DNA of 52,549 nucleotides from Candidatus Gottesmanbacteria bacterium. GTDB lineage: Bacteria > Patescibacteriota > Microgenomatia > UBA10105. Location: positions 1 through 52,549 of the forward strand of contig JAHFKJ010000009.1 of assembly GCA_023245415.1 (NCBI GenBank). The letters are read 5' to 3'. The notes under the pieces are model-generated. The model did not search any database and was not told the DNA's origin. It saw only the letters and a list, made by a program, of their open reading frames with translations. This document shows, in pieces, positions 9,308-18,987 of the stretch (position 1 is the stretch's first letter; each line of letters begins with the position of its first letter). A program made the position numbers and the translations under genes.

Positions 9308-10038
9308 TAAACAGATTTTCCCAGTATTTTATTTAAGAACAACCGCAAATAGATTCTTAAGTATGCCAGTGACATTCTCCACAGTTTAAAATTGGAAACA
9401 CCTTCAACACGTTTATTATAAATAGTCGGAACTTCAGCTAACTTATAACCTGACAAATGAGCTTTAACTGCAAATTCTGGTGAAATCGCGTAACCCGATG
9501 ATTCAAGTTTAATTTTATGTAATAATTCTTTTTTGAAACCTCGAAAAGCGTTCGTTATATCATGGACAGGCACTCCAAATAAAATACGAGCTAAAATAGT
9601 TCCGCGCGATGATAAAAATGCCTTCGTTGGATCCAATGATCCCCATGTTCCACCTGATATATATCGAGACCCGAATACCATATCATAGCCTTGATTAATT
9701 TTGGCGATAATTTCTCCATATGTTTTTGGCTCATCTGACAAATCACCCATCGTCCAGATAATAATCGTGCCCTGGGCCAGTTTTGAACCTTCAAGTAATG
9801 CTTTTCCCATCGAGTTACCCATCTTTTCCAAATCCTGCGCTCTAGAAATTGGATTTATATATTTATATTTATGTGCATATTTATCAAGAACTTTCGCCGT
9901 CCCGTCAGAACTGCGGTCATTTACCGGAATAATTTCAAAATCCAATTTTTGCTTTAAACAATACTGCATCACTTGCTCAAGCATCGGACCAACGTTTTTT
10001 TCCTCGTTATGAAAAGGTATCACAAATGAAACATTCAT
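9307..10038 (-). CDS. GT2 polyprenyl-phosphate sugar synthase, DPM1-like
   Basis: A 243-residue GT-A enzyme of the dolichyl/undecaprenyl-phosphate sugar synthase group. Visible blocks are VIPFHNEEKNV (6-16), VNDRSSDGT (39-47), MGDLSDEP (97-104) in place of the more common DADLSD, and FGSRYISGG. The M-x-D-L-S-D form is known in a DPM1-like subfamily, so I do not read it as inactivation. The product would be a polyprenyl-phosphate hexose for the GT-C enzymes encoded downstream. ATGA coupling to the upstream epimerase and TAATG coupling to the downstream GT-C gene tie the three together. Confidence 0.84.
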   Translation of the reverse strand: MNVSFVIPFHNEEKNVGPMLEQVMQYCLKQKLDFEIIPVNDRSSDGTAKVLDKYAHKYKYINPISRAQDLEKMGNSMGKALLEGSKLAQGTIIIWTMGDLSDEPKTYGEIIAKINQGYDMVFGSRYISGGTWGSLDPTKAFLSSRGTILARILFGVPVHDITNAFRGFKKELLHKIKLESSGYAISPEFAVKAHLSGYKLAEVPTIYNKRVEGVSNFKLWRMSLAYLRIYLRLFLNKILGKSV

Positions 10039-11159
10039 TGCAGTTGTCTTTTAGATAGTTCCCCAAGTGCATCATCAACTAAATCTACGGCTGTTTCTCG
10101 TTTAGACCACTCGTAAACTTCAAACATACCGTCTCTAAATGATATTCTAGGTTTCCATCCTAAAAGTTTAGTTAATTTTGAGATGTCGGCATAACAATGC
10201 CGAATATCAAAGGGCCTAAACTTACCGGTAAGTTGAGGAGTTATACGACTATCACATAAACTGAGCACTGTTTTAGCAACATCGTTTATTGTTATAGGGA
10301 TACCCGATCCGACATTAAATATTTCATAATCTGCCTTTGAATTTTTTATACACAATTCAACAGCATTTACGATATCCTTAATATGAATGAAGTCTCGAGT
10401 TTGTGCGCCATCCTCATTAATTATAGGCTGTTTATTATTTTTTACACGACTCAAAAAAATCGCTGCGACTCCGTTATACGGATTTGACAAGCTTTGGCGT
10501 GTACCAAACGCGTTAAAAAACCTCAATGATACAACCGGAATACGATAAGCTTTTCCTACTGACATCATAAGATCTTCCTGGTTTTTTTTAGTTATCGCGT
10601 AAACTGACGGGCTTTGTAGTTTGGCTTCTTCACTTGTTGGCATCGGCTGCAGCATCGCAGCACAATTTATACAACTAGGTTCCCATTTACACTTTTGTAA
10701 ATCCCGCAAAAGCCGAAGCTGTGGCTGCTGCAAAAGATGACAACCGGGACACTTGTACATTCCTTCACCGAAAGAACTCATACTGGCAGCAATAAGCATT
10801 TTTTTAACTTTGTGTCGCTCATTTGCTAGAATGTCTAGTAATATTGCCGTCCCTAAGCTATTATCTCTCACGTACCTTTCAATTTGATACATACTTTGAC
10901 CAACACCAACTGCTGCCGCAAAATGTATCACTACTTCGATATCTTTTAATGATTTTTGCCAGTCGTTACGATTTGTTACGTCGCCTTTAATAAACTCAGC
11001 GTGAGAATTTAAATATAAAGGAGGTTTCCCATTTAGATGAATTTGTGAATGTAGATTGTCTAAGATTCTTACCTTTTTTTTTAGTTTCACTAAATGGTCA
11101 ACAATATGAGAACCGATAAACCCTGCTCCACCTGTTACAAGAATTCGTTGGTAATTCAT
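10035..11159 (-). CDS. SDR nucleotide-sugar epimerase, dTDP-L-rhamnose 4-epimerase-like (WbiB type)
   Basis: 374 residues, extended short-chain dehydrogenase fold. NAD-binding GGAGFIG is at 10-16 and the catalytic YAITK at 187-191. Between strands there is a 45-residue insertion with CPGC (137-140) and CINC (163-166), a probable zinc ribbon. It is followed by FFNAFGTRQSLSNPYNGVA, which matches WbiB-type dTDP-L-rhamnose 4-epimerases that make dTDP-6-deoxy-L-talose. rmlABD in the same locus would supply the substrate. Substrate assignment is by resemblance; another dTDP- or GDP-6-deoxysugar is possible. Confidence 0.72.
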   Translation of the reverse strand: MNYQRILVTGGAGFIGSHIVDHLVKLKKKVRILDNLHSQIHLNGKPPLYLNSHAEFIKGDVTNRNDWQKSLKDIEVVIHFAAAVGVGQSMYQIERYVRDNSLGTAILLDILANERHKVKKMLIAASMSSFGEGMYKCPGCHLLQQPQLRLLRDLQKCKWEPSCINCAAMLQPMPTSEEAKLQSPSVYAITKKNQEDLMMSVGKAYRIPVVSLRFFNAFGTRQSLSNPYNGVAAIFLSRVKNNKQPIINEDGAQTRDFIHIKDIVNAVELCIKNSKADYEIFNVGSGIPITINDVAKTVLSLCDSRITPQLTGKFRPFDIRHCYADISKLTKLLGWKPRISFRDGMFEVYEWSKRETAVDLVDDALGELSKRQLQ

Positions 11160-11161
11160 AG

Positions 11162-12220
11162 CTAAGTAAAATGTCCGTATCTACAGATATCTTCTATTAT
11201 TTGGTCGTTATTATAAGTAAAGTTCCATTTCGGGAAGTGTTCTTTAAACTTGGAAACGTCGGAAATATACCATTTATGATCACCAGATCTTGGCTGGTTT
11301 ACATATTTGACTACTGATTTTTTTCGCAAAATTTTTTCTGTTTTTGCAATCGCTTCCAATATTGATGTATTACTAGTACGTGACCCTCCTATATTATAAA
11401 CTTCACCGCATCGCGGATTTTGATATATGTGAAAAAAAGCATTTACCAGATCAAAGGAATGAATATTATCGCGTACTTGTTTACCTTGGTAGCCAATAAT
11501 AGTATATGGCTCACTACGTGCAATGCACCGGATAAGATATGCTAAAAATCCATGTAATTTAGTGCCAGAATGTGCCGGACCGGTTAAGCAGCCTCCGCGG
11601 AATATATGGGTTTTAAGTCCAAAATATTTTCCATATTCCTGCACCATCACATCAGCCGCAACTTTTGAAGCGCCAAATATACTATGTTTACTATTATCTA
11701 TCGACATCGATTCGTTAATTCCTTTATAAAAACTATGATTTTTAGGCAGTTCCCAACGAGTATCCATTTCGATAAAAGGTAAATAATTTGGGGTATCGCC
11801 ATAAACTTTGTTGGTAGAAGTAAAAATAAAGACTGCTTCCGGTGAATATTTACGCGTGCATTCAAGAAGCAAAAGCGTGGCAGTTGCGTTGATTGAAAAA
11901 TCAGTTAACGGTTCTTTAACAGACCAATCATGTGAGGGTTGTGCTGCGGTATGAATAATAAGGTTATATTTGAATTTTTTAAACAATTTTTCCATCTCTG
12001 CTTCATCACGAACGTCAAGTGTATAATGAATATAGTTTTTGTATTTATTTTCGAGCTGCTTACGGTTCCAATCTGTACTCGCCTCTGATCCAAAAAAGTA
12101 CCGCCGCATATCATTATCTATTCCAACAACTTCATATTCACGGTCGCAAAAAAATTTAACTGATTCACTTCCGATTAGTCCTGCAGATCCGGTGACCAAT
12201 ATTTTTTGAATTTTGCCCAT
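11162..12220 (-). CDS. SDR epimerase related to CDP-paratose 2-epimerase (Tyv/RfbE-like)
   Basis: 352 residues. NAD-binding GSAGLIG is at 11-17 (VTGSAGLIG), the NDMRRYFFG block at 36-44, TSTNKVYG at 134-141, and [12 protein letters not shown] further on. These are hallmarks of the Tyv/CDP-paratose 2-epimerase group. The active-site motif reads FGASK at 182-186, so the usual YxxxK tyrosine is phenylalanine. I recall this same substitution in bacterial relatives, so it may mark a subfamily rather than decay. No CDP-sugar synthesis genes are present here, so the true substrate is open. The gene lies 2 bp from the neighbouring epimerase. Confidence 0.7.
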   Translation of the reverse strand: MGKIQKILVTGSAGLIGSESVKFFCDREYEVVGIDNDMRRYFFGSEASTDWNRKQLENKYKNYIHYTLDVRDEAEMEKLFKKFKYNLIIHTAAQPSHDWSVKEPLTDFSINATATLLLLECTRKYSPEAVFIFTSTNKVYGDTPNYLPFIEMDTRWELPKNHSFYKGINESMSIDNSKHSIFGASKVAADVMVQEYGKYFGLKTHIFRGGCLTGPAHSGTKLHGFLAYLIRCIARSEPYTIIGYQGKQVRDNIHSFDLVNAFFHIYQNPRCGEVYNIGGSRTSNTSILEAIAKTEKILRKKSVVKYVNQPRSGDHKWYISDVSKFKEHFPKWNFTYNNDQIIEDICRYGHFT

Positions 12221-12225
12221 ATTAG

Positions 12226-13905
12226 CTAGAGCGCCGATTTGAATTTTATAAAACGGTTACTAATCATCACCAATTCAAATATAATAGCCAATATCGTTAT
12301 AAGATTACTAATAGTTCTCACAGGTGTATTTTCAAATAAAACCGTCATCTGATGGTTTCCCTGCGGCACTGATAAAGTAATCAACCCTTCTTGTATTTCT
12401 GGTAATACTTTATTGCCATCCAATACAATATTCCACCCCGGAAAATATGCAATTGAAAAACGAATCTTACCTGCAAGATTAGCCTTAAATTTTAAACTTA
12501 CTCTTTGTGGGGATATGTCATCAGATTCAAGTATTATACCATCAGGAATTTGAATTTTCTCCTGTGCAGTTTCTTTTTTCGTCTGAGGTATTGGAAAATC
12601 TTGCGGTAAATATTCATCAGAAATTTTCGAAATCTTCCATCGCAAATTTGACTCGCTTGTATAATCGGCATCTGTTTTAAGATCATGTAACTCCGGTTGG
12701 AAATATTTACCATTAAAGCCCAAAAAAACCATAATCATTAGAACCGCGAATATTATTTTTATAGACTTATTAAAATCTCGCATAATTTGCGTCAGACCGC
12801 CTATGAAAAGGGTCATTAATATACCGGAAAAAGTTAGAAAACGCCACGGATATTGTATAAAAGCGAATAAAGGATGGAGCTGCCATATAAAATCTGACCA
12901 AGTCAACATCATAAAAACTGAAACTAATAATGCCAATCCACTCCAATATAAAAAGAGATTAAATTTATTTTTTATTTTTCGTACCAGAATTAAGCTTATA
13001 GCTATTCCTGCAGTTATTACATGTAATTTACCGAGTTTAAACGACATACCATCATTACGTCCCGACGCTGATCCCGCAAATCCCCAAGGCGAATCCCAAA
13101 GTTGATCCAAATAAACGAAGTGCAATTTGTAATTGTTACTACCTTGAGTAAGAAAATTCACTTTCGTAAAATTCGCTTCTTTTAATGCCGGTAACCAAAA
13201 AAAAGCCGCTATGGCGATCCCACAAATAATCATTTTGAAAGTATTACTAAATTTTGAGAAAGTTTCATGTTTTAGTAAAATCGACACCAATAAGAAAGTT
13301 AACCAGGTACCAAGTAGACCAAACAATATAAGACCGGTAATATTATGAGATAAAATAACCGCGGCAAAAGCAAGACTTCCAACGATGATTCCAAATTGCG
13401 GTGTCTCATTCAACTCAAGCAAGCCATAAAAAACCAATGGCAATAAGCCATATGCCCAATATTCACCTACTGCTCCACGAACGTAAATCTGTACAGCGTG
13501 ATAAGGTAGCATTACATATGCCAACGATGTAATAAGCCCACCTATTTTCCCCCAAAGTTTACAGCCAAGCAAATACATGGTTACCGCAGATAGCAATGCT
13601 CCAATAACAAACATAAGTTTCGTCGCAACAATGACATTTAATCCTAATAACACACCAACAGCACCTACGTAATAAGGCAATGGGGCATAAAAATTGAAGA
13701 GTGGATATCCGTATCCATACCCTAAGTGATCAACCCAACGAACAGGAAATTGTCCTTGTTTTAAAGCATCTGCCATTACAAAAACTCTACTGGGCTGAGT
13801 ATCATCATGCATCGGGAAAAATCCGCTTTTAAAAAGCGGATTTACTGCATACAAAGATATCATCAGTGTAATTAAGATTGGAATAATTTTTTTGAATAAA
13901 GGCAT
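12226..13905 (-). CDS. PTPS-related multi-pass membrane protein (GT-C/YfhO-like)
   Basis: 559 residues with about 11-12 membrane helices and a C-terminal extracytoplasmic beta domain. Motifs: FFPMHDD (29-35) in the first loop, [16 protein letters not shown] (64-79), [20 protein letters not shown], and C-terminal YFPGWN followed by NTPVR. These define the 6-pyruvoyl-tetrahydropterin-synthase-related membrane family, whose name is historical. The fold is GT-C-like and the role is probably glycosyl transfer outside the membrane. It is a paralogue of the next gene upstream, with a 34-bp overlap. The hexamer TATAGT lies 6 nt before its ATG. Confidence 0.82.
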   Translation of the reverse strand: MPLFKKIIPILITLMISLYAVNPLFKSGFFPMHDDTQPSRVFVMADALKQGQFPVRWVDHLGYGYGYPLFNFYAPLPYYVGAVGVLLGLNVIVATKLMFVIGALLSAVTMYLLGCKLWGKIGGLITSLAYVMLPYHAVQIYVRGAVGEYWAYGLLPLVFYGLLELNETPQFGIIVGSLAFAAVILSHNITGLILFGLLGTWLTFLLVSILLKHETFSKFSNTFKMIICGIAIAAFFWLPALKEANFTKVNFLTQGSNNYKLHFVYLDQLWDSPWGFAGSASGRNDGMSFKLGKLHVITAGIAISLILVRKIKNKFNLFLYWSGLALLVSVFMMLTWSDFIWQLHPLFAFIQYPWRFLTFSGILMTLFIGGLTQIMRDFNKSIKIIFAVLMIMVFLGFNGKYFQPELHDLKTDADYTSESNLRWKISKISDEYLPQDFPIPQTKKETAQEKIQIPDGIILESDDISPQRVSLKFKANLAGKIRFSIAYFPGWNIVLDGNKVLPEIQEGLITLSVPQGNHQMTVLFENTPVRTISNLITILAIIFELVMISNRFIKFKSAL

Positions 13906-15476
13906 ATTCCTACTATAGTTAATAGAGCACTTAGGCTAAGTAAATCGGAGATTATCCGCACTGGAGTTTTATTGAATTTCAATTCAACTGTATGATATCC
14001 ATTTTCAATATTCAGACTCATGAGTCCAGTATTTTCCGTTATTTTGAGAATTCTTTTTTTACTATCAACATATGCATCCCAACCTGGAAAATATACTTGA
14101 TTAACAATCAACGTATTACTCGACTTTGATTGTACTGAAAATGAAAAATAATCGCTAAGAATTTTCTTATTAAAGACATTCGTATTCATAGGATTAATAA
14201 ATACAGCTAAATCGGGTGCTCTATTTTTCGGTTTTATATGTACCCAAACAGGCATTAACTCATCTGCCGATGTAGTCGTCGCATCGTTTGTTTCATAATA
14301 TTCATCAGATTTACGCACTAAAGGTTGTGTTTGAATATACTGTAGGTTATACACTATTACACTCATCACAATTAAACACGACATCACTGGTTTGAATAGC
14401 AATTTAGATATACTTCCAACGCTTACCGATAACATAAACATCGATATACCTAACATCCTCCAAGGAAAGTCTATTTCTTTGAAGAGTGGTAATTTCCAGT
14501 ACGAATATGAAAACGGCAATATTAAAAAAATGGTAATTATTGTAGAAAAAATAAAAAAAAGTTGTAACAACAGTTTATTCTTTCTAATAAAAATTAGCAC
14601 AATTGTACCGATAAATAAAAATGTGTGAAGTACTCCCAACTGTAATGGTGGACGCACAGAATCAAGTGACCATTTAGAATTTATCAGTTCTTGAATGGTT
14701 ACAAAATTATCACTAATGTTAGTTAATGAAATTTTGTTTAAACTTATATATTTTTTTTCTATGATAACTGGCAACCAAAAATAGGCAGATAAAGCTATTC
14801 CAACTCCCAAAGTTACAAGGATGAATTTTGAAAATTTAATTTTATCTGCACATTCGAAATACAAAATTAATAACCAAAAAACTAAAAAGGGTGCAAATAG
14901 TAAAGCCATAGCGTTGTGTGTTATTATCAATAAAGCTAATCCAAAAGCACCTAGACACATCCACTTAAACGCAGGTTTTGCGTAAAGCTCATAAAACCCT
15001 AAGAAAATTAAAGGTAATAATACAAACGTAAAGGATTCTCCGAGTGAACCTCTTATATACAGATTGACTAACCTGTAGGGTGCATAAATATAAAGTGTCG
15101 CTGAAAGTAATCCTCCCCATTTCCCCCATAATTTGGAAGTAAATATATACATCGATACGGCCGATCCTAATACAGAGAATATAAATAAAATTTTAATGCT
15201 ACTTACATAGCCTAATCCAAGTAGGTGCAAAAATGATCCTAGGTAATAAGGAAAAGGGTACGTAAATAAAAACAATGGATACCCGAATCCATGATTTAAA
15301 AAAGTAGACATACGCGGCGGAATCTGTAAGTCTTTTATCTCCCTCACCATCTCTGTTAATCTAACTATTGCCCATTCACCATCATGCGTAGGGAAAAAAC
15401 CTGACTGTATAAATGGATATAAAAGCGGTAGACAAAGAAGAATTAGAGTAAGACTGACTAATATTCTTTGTTTCAT
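13872..15476 (-). CDS. PTPS-related multi-pass membrane protein, second copy
   Basis: 534 residues from the ATG at 15476, which forms an ATGA junction with the stop of the upstream gene. A longer in-frame reading to 15557 exists but would overlap that gene by more than 80 bp, so I reject it. Motifs parallel the neighbour at 12226: FFPTHDG (27-33), FGYPLFLFTYPFPYY (64-78), IRGSLGESFTFVLLPLIFLG, and C-terminal YFPGWD followed by KTPVR. It has about 11-12 helices. The tandem pair probably arose by duplication; the low overall identity visible by eye suggests it is old. Confidence 0.82.
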   Translation of the reverse strand: MKQRILVSLTLILLCLPLLYPFIQSGFFPTHDGEWAIVRLTEMVREIKDLQIPPRMSTFLNHGFGYPLFLFTYPFPYYLGSFLHLLGLGYVSSIKILFIFSVLGSAVSMYIFTSKLWGKWGGLLSATLYIYAPYRLVNLYIRGSLGESFTFVLLPLIFLGFYELYAKPAFKWMCLGAFGLALLIITHNAMALLFAPFLVFWLLILYFECADKIKFSKFILVTLGVGIALSAYFWLPVIIEKKYISLNKISLTNISDNFVTIQELINSKWSLDSVRPPLQLGVLHTFLFIGTIVLIFIRKNKLLLQLFFIFSTIITIFLILPFSYSYWKLPLFKEIDFPWRMLGISMFMLSVSVGSISKLLFKPVMSCLIVMSVIVYNLQYIQTQPLVRKSDEYYETNDATTTSADELMPVWVHIKPKNRAPDLAVFINPMNTNVFNKKILSDYFSFSVQSKSSNTLIVNQVYFPGWDAYVDSKKRILKITENTGLMSLNIENGYHTVELKFNKTPVRIISDLLSLSALLTIVGICLYSKKLFQS

Positions 15477-16969
15477 GTATTTGCTATAACCCGATAAAAT
15501 TTGAGATAAGTCGGTCCATCTCCACGACGATACTCTTGTATTAATTGTATCGGCCAATTTACTGGAATATTTTGTTTTTCTTTAAAAACTAAGAATACTT
15601 TCTTTGTTCGTGCCAGCTGTAATAATTCCTGGGGAAAATCAGATAACGGCCAGTATGCTTTTACGGTTACATTTACATTTTTTCCTAAGTAAAGTTCTAC
15701 TGCCATCGGAAACAATCCAAAAGTTCCTTCTGTAGCCAGTATAACGGGCCCATTTCTGGATTCAGAATCAATGTACGTTACAACTTCTTTAATTCCATAT
15801 CCTGCAGGCCAGTCATTAATAAGTTGTTGACGATCAGCATAGGGCAAAGGCGCCGTAACGGGACTGGTCAATAATTTATAGTCAAAAAATATCAGCGGGA
15901 TCGAAATAATTAAAAATATTGGAACAATAATTCTTCTTTCGGCAAATCTAGCGCATAGAAATAACGTATACACAACACCTGGGATTAATAACGGTGGAGT
16001 CATAAAGAGCAAAAATCTTGGGTAAATTACCTTACCAAAGAATGCCAGAGCAATAAATGGAATTCCAAACCAACCTAAAAAAAATAAACCTTCTTTCCTA
16101 TTCTTAGTAAAAAACCATATCAAACTCACTAATAAATAAATAAAAAGTGGCAGAGTGAGATACCCGATTAACCACCCTAACATGCCATGTAAATTTCCCG
16201 TAACACTTCGCAGGGGATTTACAAAAAACTCCTTTAAGCTGTAAATAAAGGATAAATTTTTTTGACCGATAATGTATCGAAACTCAGATAACCTTAAGAT
16301 ATTCTCATAAATTTGGGATTGCATATAAACAATTAAGCCTAATCCTAACCATTTACCAAAAATCTTGACTTTATAACCCTTTTTCCAATTTACTAATAAC
16401 AAAGTTAAAGGATATAACAAAAGGAAAAAGTTCGAATATGATTTTGTTAGAAGACCAAATCCCGTAACAGTTCCTAAAAGTAAGGCAACGTCGAACCTTA
16501 AAGTTCGTCCTAAGATAAAACTTAAACACAATGCTGAAATTGAAAAAATCAAGAATAATGCTTCATATAGTGCTAAACGGTCATAAACCAAAAAAAATGG
16601 CAATATGAGATAAAATATGAACCCAGTTATAAATCCCCAATAAGATTTCGTTTTATATAAACTTAAGATGGCTAATATCAGTGCTGCAGTTAAACCCGCG
16701 AATATCGATACTATTCTTCCAGCAATCAGCGGATCTGTAATTATTTTTAAAACAGGAAGTAATATCCAAATAAATAACGGTTGTTTGCCGTCAATCAATG
16801 ATATAAATCGCCATCTCGGATCAGCAAGAGCTATTTGCGCCCATCGCAGATAAATCGCTTCATCAGTGAAAATTGGAATATTGGTTAAATTAATAAATCT
16901 GGTCAAAAGAAAAATTCCTACCAAACTAATAGGTAACGTCACATATAATAATCTTCTGCTCAATTTCAA
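15473..16969 (-). CDS. GT39/ArnT-like membrane glycosyltransferase (TTG start)
   Basis: 498 residues with about 11-12 helices. The acidic motif FTDEAIY (34-40) and KQPLFIW (62-68) in the first extracytoplasmic loop match PMT/ArnT-type GT-C enzymes, which transfer sugars from polyprenyl phosphate. A soluble C-terminal part of about 100 residues follows the last helix. The start is TTG at 16969, supported by a strong AAAGGAGAT five nt upstream. It is probably the first gene of a translation-coupled set, as its stop overlaps the ATG of the next gene. The donor is likely made by a DPM/ALG5-like enzyme of the locus. Confidence 0.83.
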   Translation of the reverse strand: MKLSRRLLYVTLPISLVGIFLLTRFINLTNIPIFTDEAIYLRWAQIALADPRWRFISLIDGKQPLFIWILLPVLKIITDPLIAGRIVSIFAGLTAALILAILSLYKTKSYWGFITGFIFYLILPFFLVYDRLALYEALFLIFSISALCLSFILGRTLRFDVALLLGTVTGFGLLTKSYSNFFLLLYPLTLLLVNWKKGYKVKIFGKWLGLGLIVYMQSQIYENILRLSEFRYIIGQKNLSFIYSLKEFFVNPLRSVTGNLHGMLGWLIGYLTLPLFIYLLVSLIWFFTKNRKEGLFFLGWFGIPFIALAFFGKVIYPRFLLFMTPPLLIPGVVYTLFLCARFAERRIIVPIFLIISIPLIFFDYKLLTSPVTAPLPYADRQQLINDWPAGYGIKEVVTYIDSESRNGPVILATEGTFGLFPMAVELYLGKNVNVTVKAYWPLSDFPQELLQLARTKKVFLVFKEKQNIPVNWPIQLIQEYRRGDGPTYLKFYRVIANT

Positions 16970-16974
16970 TCTAA

Positions 16975-16983
16975 ATCTCCTTT
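16975..16983 (-). promoter_or_regulatory. strong Shine-Dalgarno deciding a TTG start
   Basis: AAAGGAGAT on the minus strand ends 5 nt before the TTG at 16969. It is one of few clear ribosome binding sites in the window and shows that this genome can use canonical anti-SD pairing. Confidence 0.7.
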
Positions 16984-17037
16984 AATTAACTATTTTAACA
17001 TCCACTAGTTTCAGTCTCAATTAATTGAGAATATCGA

Positions 17038-18177
17038 TCAGTTTTCCCAGGATAAATATTGTTTCTTACCTATAAATAATATTAGACCTATAACAAGGGT
17101 CGCACCAAGAAAACTGATCTCTTGATAATAACGAGTTACTGCACTATATTCCCCAAATAGTAGAATTGGAAAATAACGAATCAATAAACCTAGACTTAAA
17201 GAAATAGTTATGAGAGCAAGCCATTTGAACCTAGTGCTTATAGCACACAGACCTATAATAGGTATAAAATACCAACTATAAGGCTCTCTACTTAGGTATA
17301 GTGGAATTAAACATAACATCCACAACCACCATAAACTGGTTAGGTAATATTTCGAGCTTCGATTAACTATCCAGCTCCATGGAAGAATTATAAAGCTAAT
17401 ATATTTAATTCCGACAGATAAAATTATCGCAAGTACAAATAGAACTATTCGGTTGCGCAATAGAAAATATAATCCGAGCAGTGTGAATGTTAGCATTACC
17501 ACCTCGTTATGGGGACTAATTAAAGACTCAATGAGTATCAAGGGATTAAACGCATAAAAAATAACGTTGGCATAATGATGTCGTGAATTTATTATGCGGG
17601 CGATTTTTAAGATCAACCAAATATTACAAAGGTGAAATGCTAAGAAGGTAAGTTTGAATAATGTCAAAGTCCAAACAAATTTATTCAGGCCAATATAAGA
17701 AGGAATCAAAGTTAACCATAACCAAAAAGGACCATAGGGGTAATAACGATGTGTCCAATGCATAAATCGTACCCAAGTATCATCGGGAAAATCCAAAGCT
17801 TTAAAAAACGATGGCGATAATCCATAATGAATCACAATACGCCCGTCAAATATATAATTAAATAAATCGTGTGAAAAAGCAGGATATGCAAACACTAAAA
17901 AACTCGAAATTATTACAAGTATTGCAAGATTTTTCCCAGAAATTTTATGCTTAAAAGCAGCGCACAAAAGTAAACAATATCCAGTGTAGCTAAGGAATAA
18001 GATTATTAAAAAAAACGCCGATGACAGAGGTCTTTGAAAATAACCAACTTGAATTAATCCTTGTTGAATACGCTGATATAAGGTATTTGCAGAAATAGTT
18101 AGATTTAGATCAATCTGAGTATAAGAATATATAGCAAAAGTAATAACGTATACTGAATAATAAATTATTAATAACAT
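17038..18177 (-). CDS. GT-C membrane mannosyltransferase-like protein (MptA/GT87 flavour)
   Basis: 379 residues with about ten helices. The first long loop has SHDLFNYIFDGR (102-113), in which a His-Asp pair stands where PMT enzymes have DE. Later come FYAFNPLILIESLISPHNE and GIKYISF. These features recall polyprenol-phosphate-mannose dependent transferases. It is encoded 5 bp downstream of an ALG5/DPM-like enzyme, so the two probably form a donor-synthase / donor-user pair. Family placement is moderate, specificity unknown. Confidence 0.73.
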   Translation of the reverse strand: MLLIIYYSVYVITFAIYSYTQIDLNLTISANTLYQRIQQGLIQVGYFQRPLSSAFFLIILFLSYTGYCLLLCAAFKHKISGKNLAILVIISSFLVFAYPAFSHDLFNYIFDGRIVIHYGLSPSFFKALDFPDDTWVRFMHWTHRYYPYGPFWLWLTLIPSYIGLNKFVWTLTLFKLTFLAFHLCNIWLILKIARIINSRHHYANVIFYAFNPLILIESLISPHNEVVMLTFTLLGLYFLLRNRIVLFVLAIILSVGIKYISFIILPWSWIVNRSSKYYLTSLWWLWMLCLIPLYLSREPYSWYFIPIIGLCAISTRFKWLALITISLSLGLLIRYFPILLFGEYSAVTRYYQEISFLGATLVIGLILFIGKKQYLSWEN

Positions 18178-18182
18178 AATTT

Positions 18183-18953
18183 CTACTCATTATTTTGGAC
18201 TTTCGATTCGTATTCTTTTCGTAAATCCTTTATTCGAATTTTGACGATGTCAATAAGTGCATCTAGAGAGTCCATCAAAGGACTGACTCGACGTGTATCT
18301 ACATAATGCCAATCAACTGCGACTTCTTTTATTTTATACCCTAGTTTAATTCCAATAAATAATACTTCTACATCAAATCCGGCTGTTACTCGCGGACCGC
18401 TTATTTCTTTTTGATTACTAAAAATTCGTAAACGGGAAAAAATATCTCTAGATGATTTTCGCGTGAAAAGTTTAAAACCGCATTGCGTATCCTGTATAAC
18501 TCCCAAACCTAATATTAGATTTCTTACAAACATAAATCCTGGACCCATGACTCGCCTAAATAAAGGTGCTCCTTTTCTAATACCTTTTCTTGATCCAATA
18601 ACCACATCAAACCCATTGTGAACCCAGGGAAAAAGCTTTTCCAACTGATCAACAGGTGTAGCCTGATCTAGATCAGTAAATAAAATTACAGCTCCCTGTG
18701 CACTTAACATTCCTCTTACTACTGTGCCAGCTTTCCCTTGATGAAAACTTTCGATTAATTTAATACTCGAGTTCTGAATAATAAATTCTTTTATAAGAGA
18801 AACGCTTTCGTCTTTCGAGCCGTCATCAACAATGATCATTTCCCACTTATATGACTGCTTTTCAAGATATCTAACGACCTTATCGAGAGCTCCTAATCTG
18901 ATATTTTGTTCCTCGTTATAACATGGTATTACCACTGAAAGTTCTATTTTCAT
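18183..18953 (-). CDS. GT2 polyprenyl-phosphate glucosyl/mannosyltransferase, ALG5-like
   Basis: A 256-residue GT-A enzyme. VVIPCYNEEQNI is at the N terminus, VDDGSKDES at 42-50 and the metal-site DLDQATP at 94-100. Then come IGSRKGIRKGAP and the QCGFKLF block, which are ALG5/dolichyl-phosphate beta-glucosyltransferase signatures. It would charge a nucleotide sugar onto polyprenyl phosphate at the inner face of the membrane. No transmembrane helix beyond a hydrophobic patch near 130-150. It is immediately upstream of a GT-C gene. Whether the sugar is Glc, Man or another hexose cannot be told. Confidence 0.84.
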   Translation of the reverse strand: MKIELSVVIPCYNEEQNIRLGALDKVVRYLEKQSYKWEMIIVDDGSKDESVSLIKEFIIQNSSIKLIESFHQGKAGTVVRGMLSAQGAVILFTDLDQATPVDQLEKLFPWVHNGFDVVIGSRKGIRKGAPLFRRVMGPGFMFVRNLILGLGVIQDTQCGFKLFTRKSSRDIFSRLRIFSNQKEISGPRVTAGFDVEVLFIGIKLGYKIKEVAVDWHYVDTRRVSPLMDSLDALIDIVKIRIKDLRKEYESKVQNNE

Positions 18954-18987
18954 TAAATTTTTTTGAAATTGTCTAGTCTGTTAATTT

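Noticed and set aside
9307-10038. MGDLSDEP in place of DADLSD in the DPM1-like enzyme, as a sign of inactivation
   Set aside because: An M-x-D-L-S-D form occurs in a recognised subfamily of polyprenyl-phosphate sugar synthases, and the rest of the fold is intact.
15477-15557. A 27-codon N-terminal extension of the second PTPS-related protein
   Set aside because: It would overlap the upstream GT39-like gene by more than 80 bp, while the ATG at 15476 forms a clean ATGA junction and is followed by a normal basic-then-hydrophobic N terminus.
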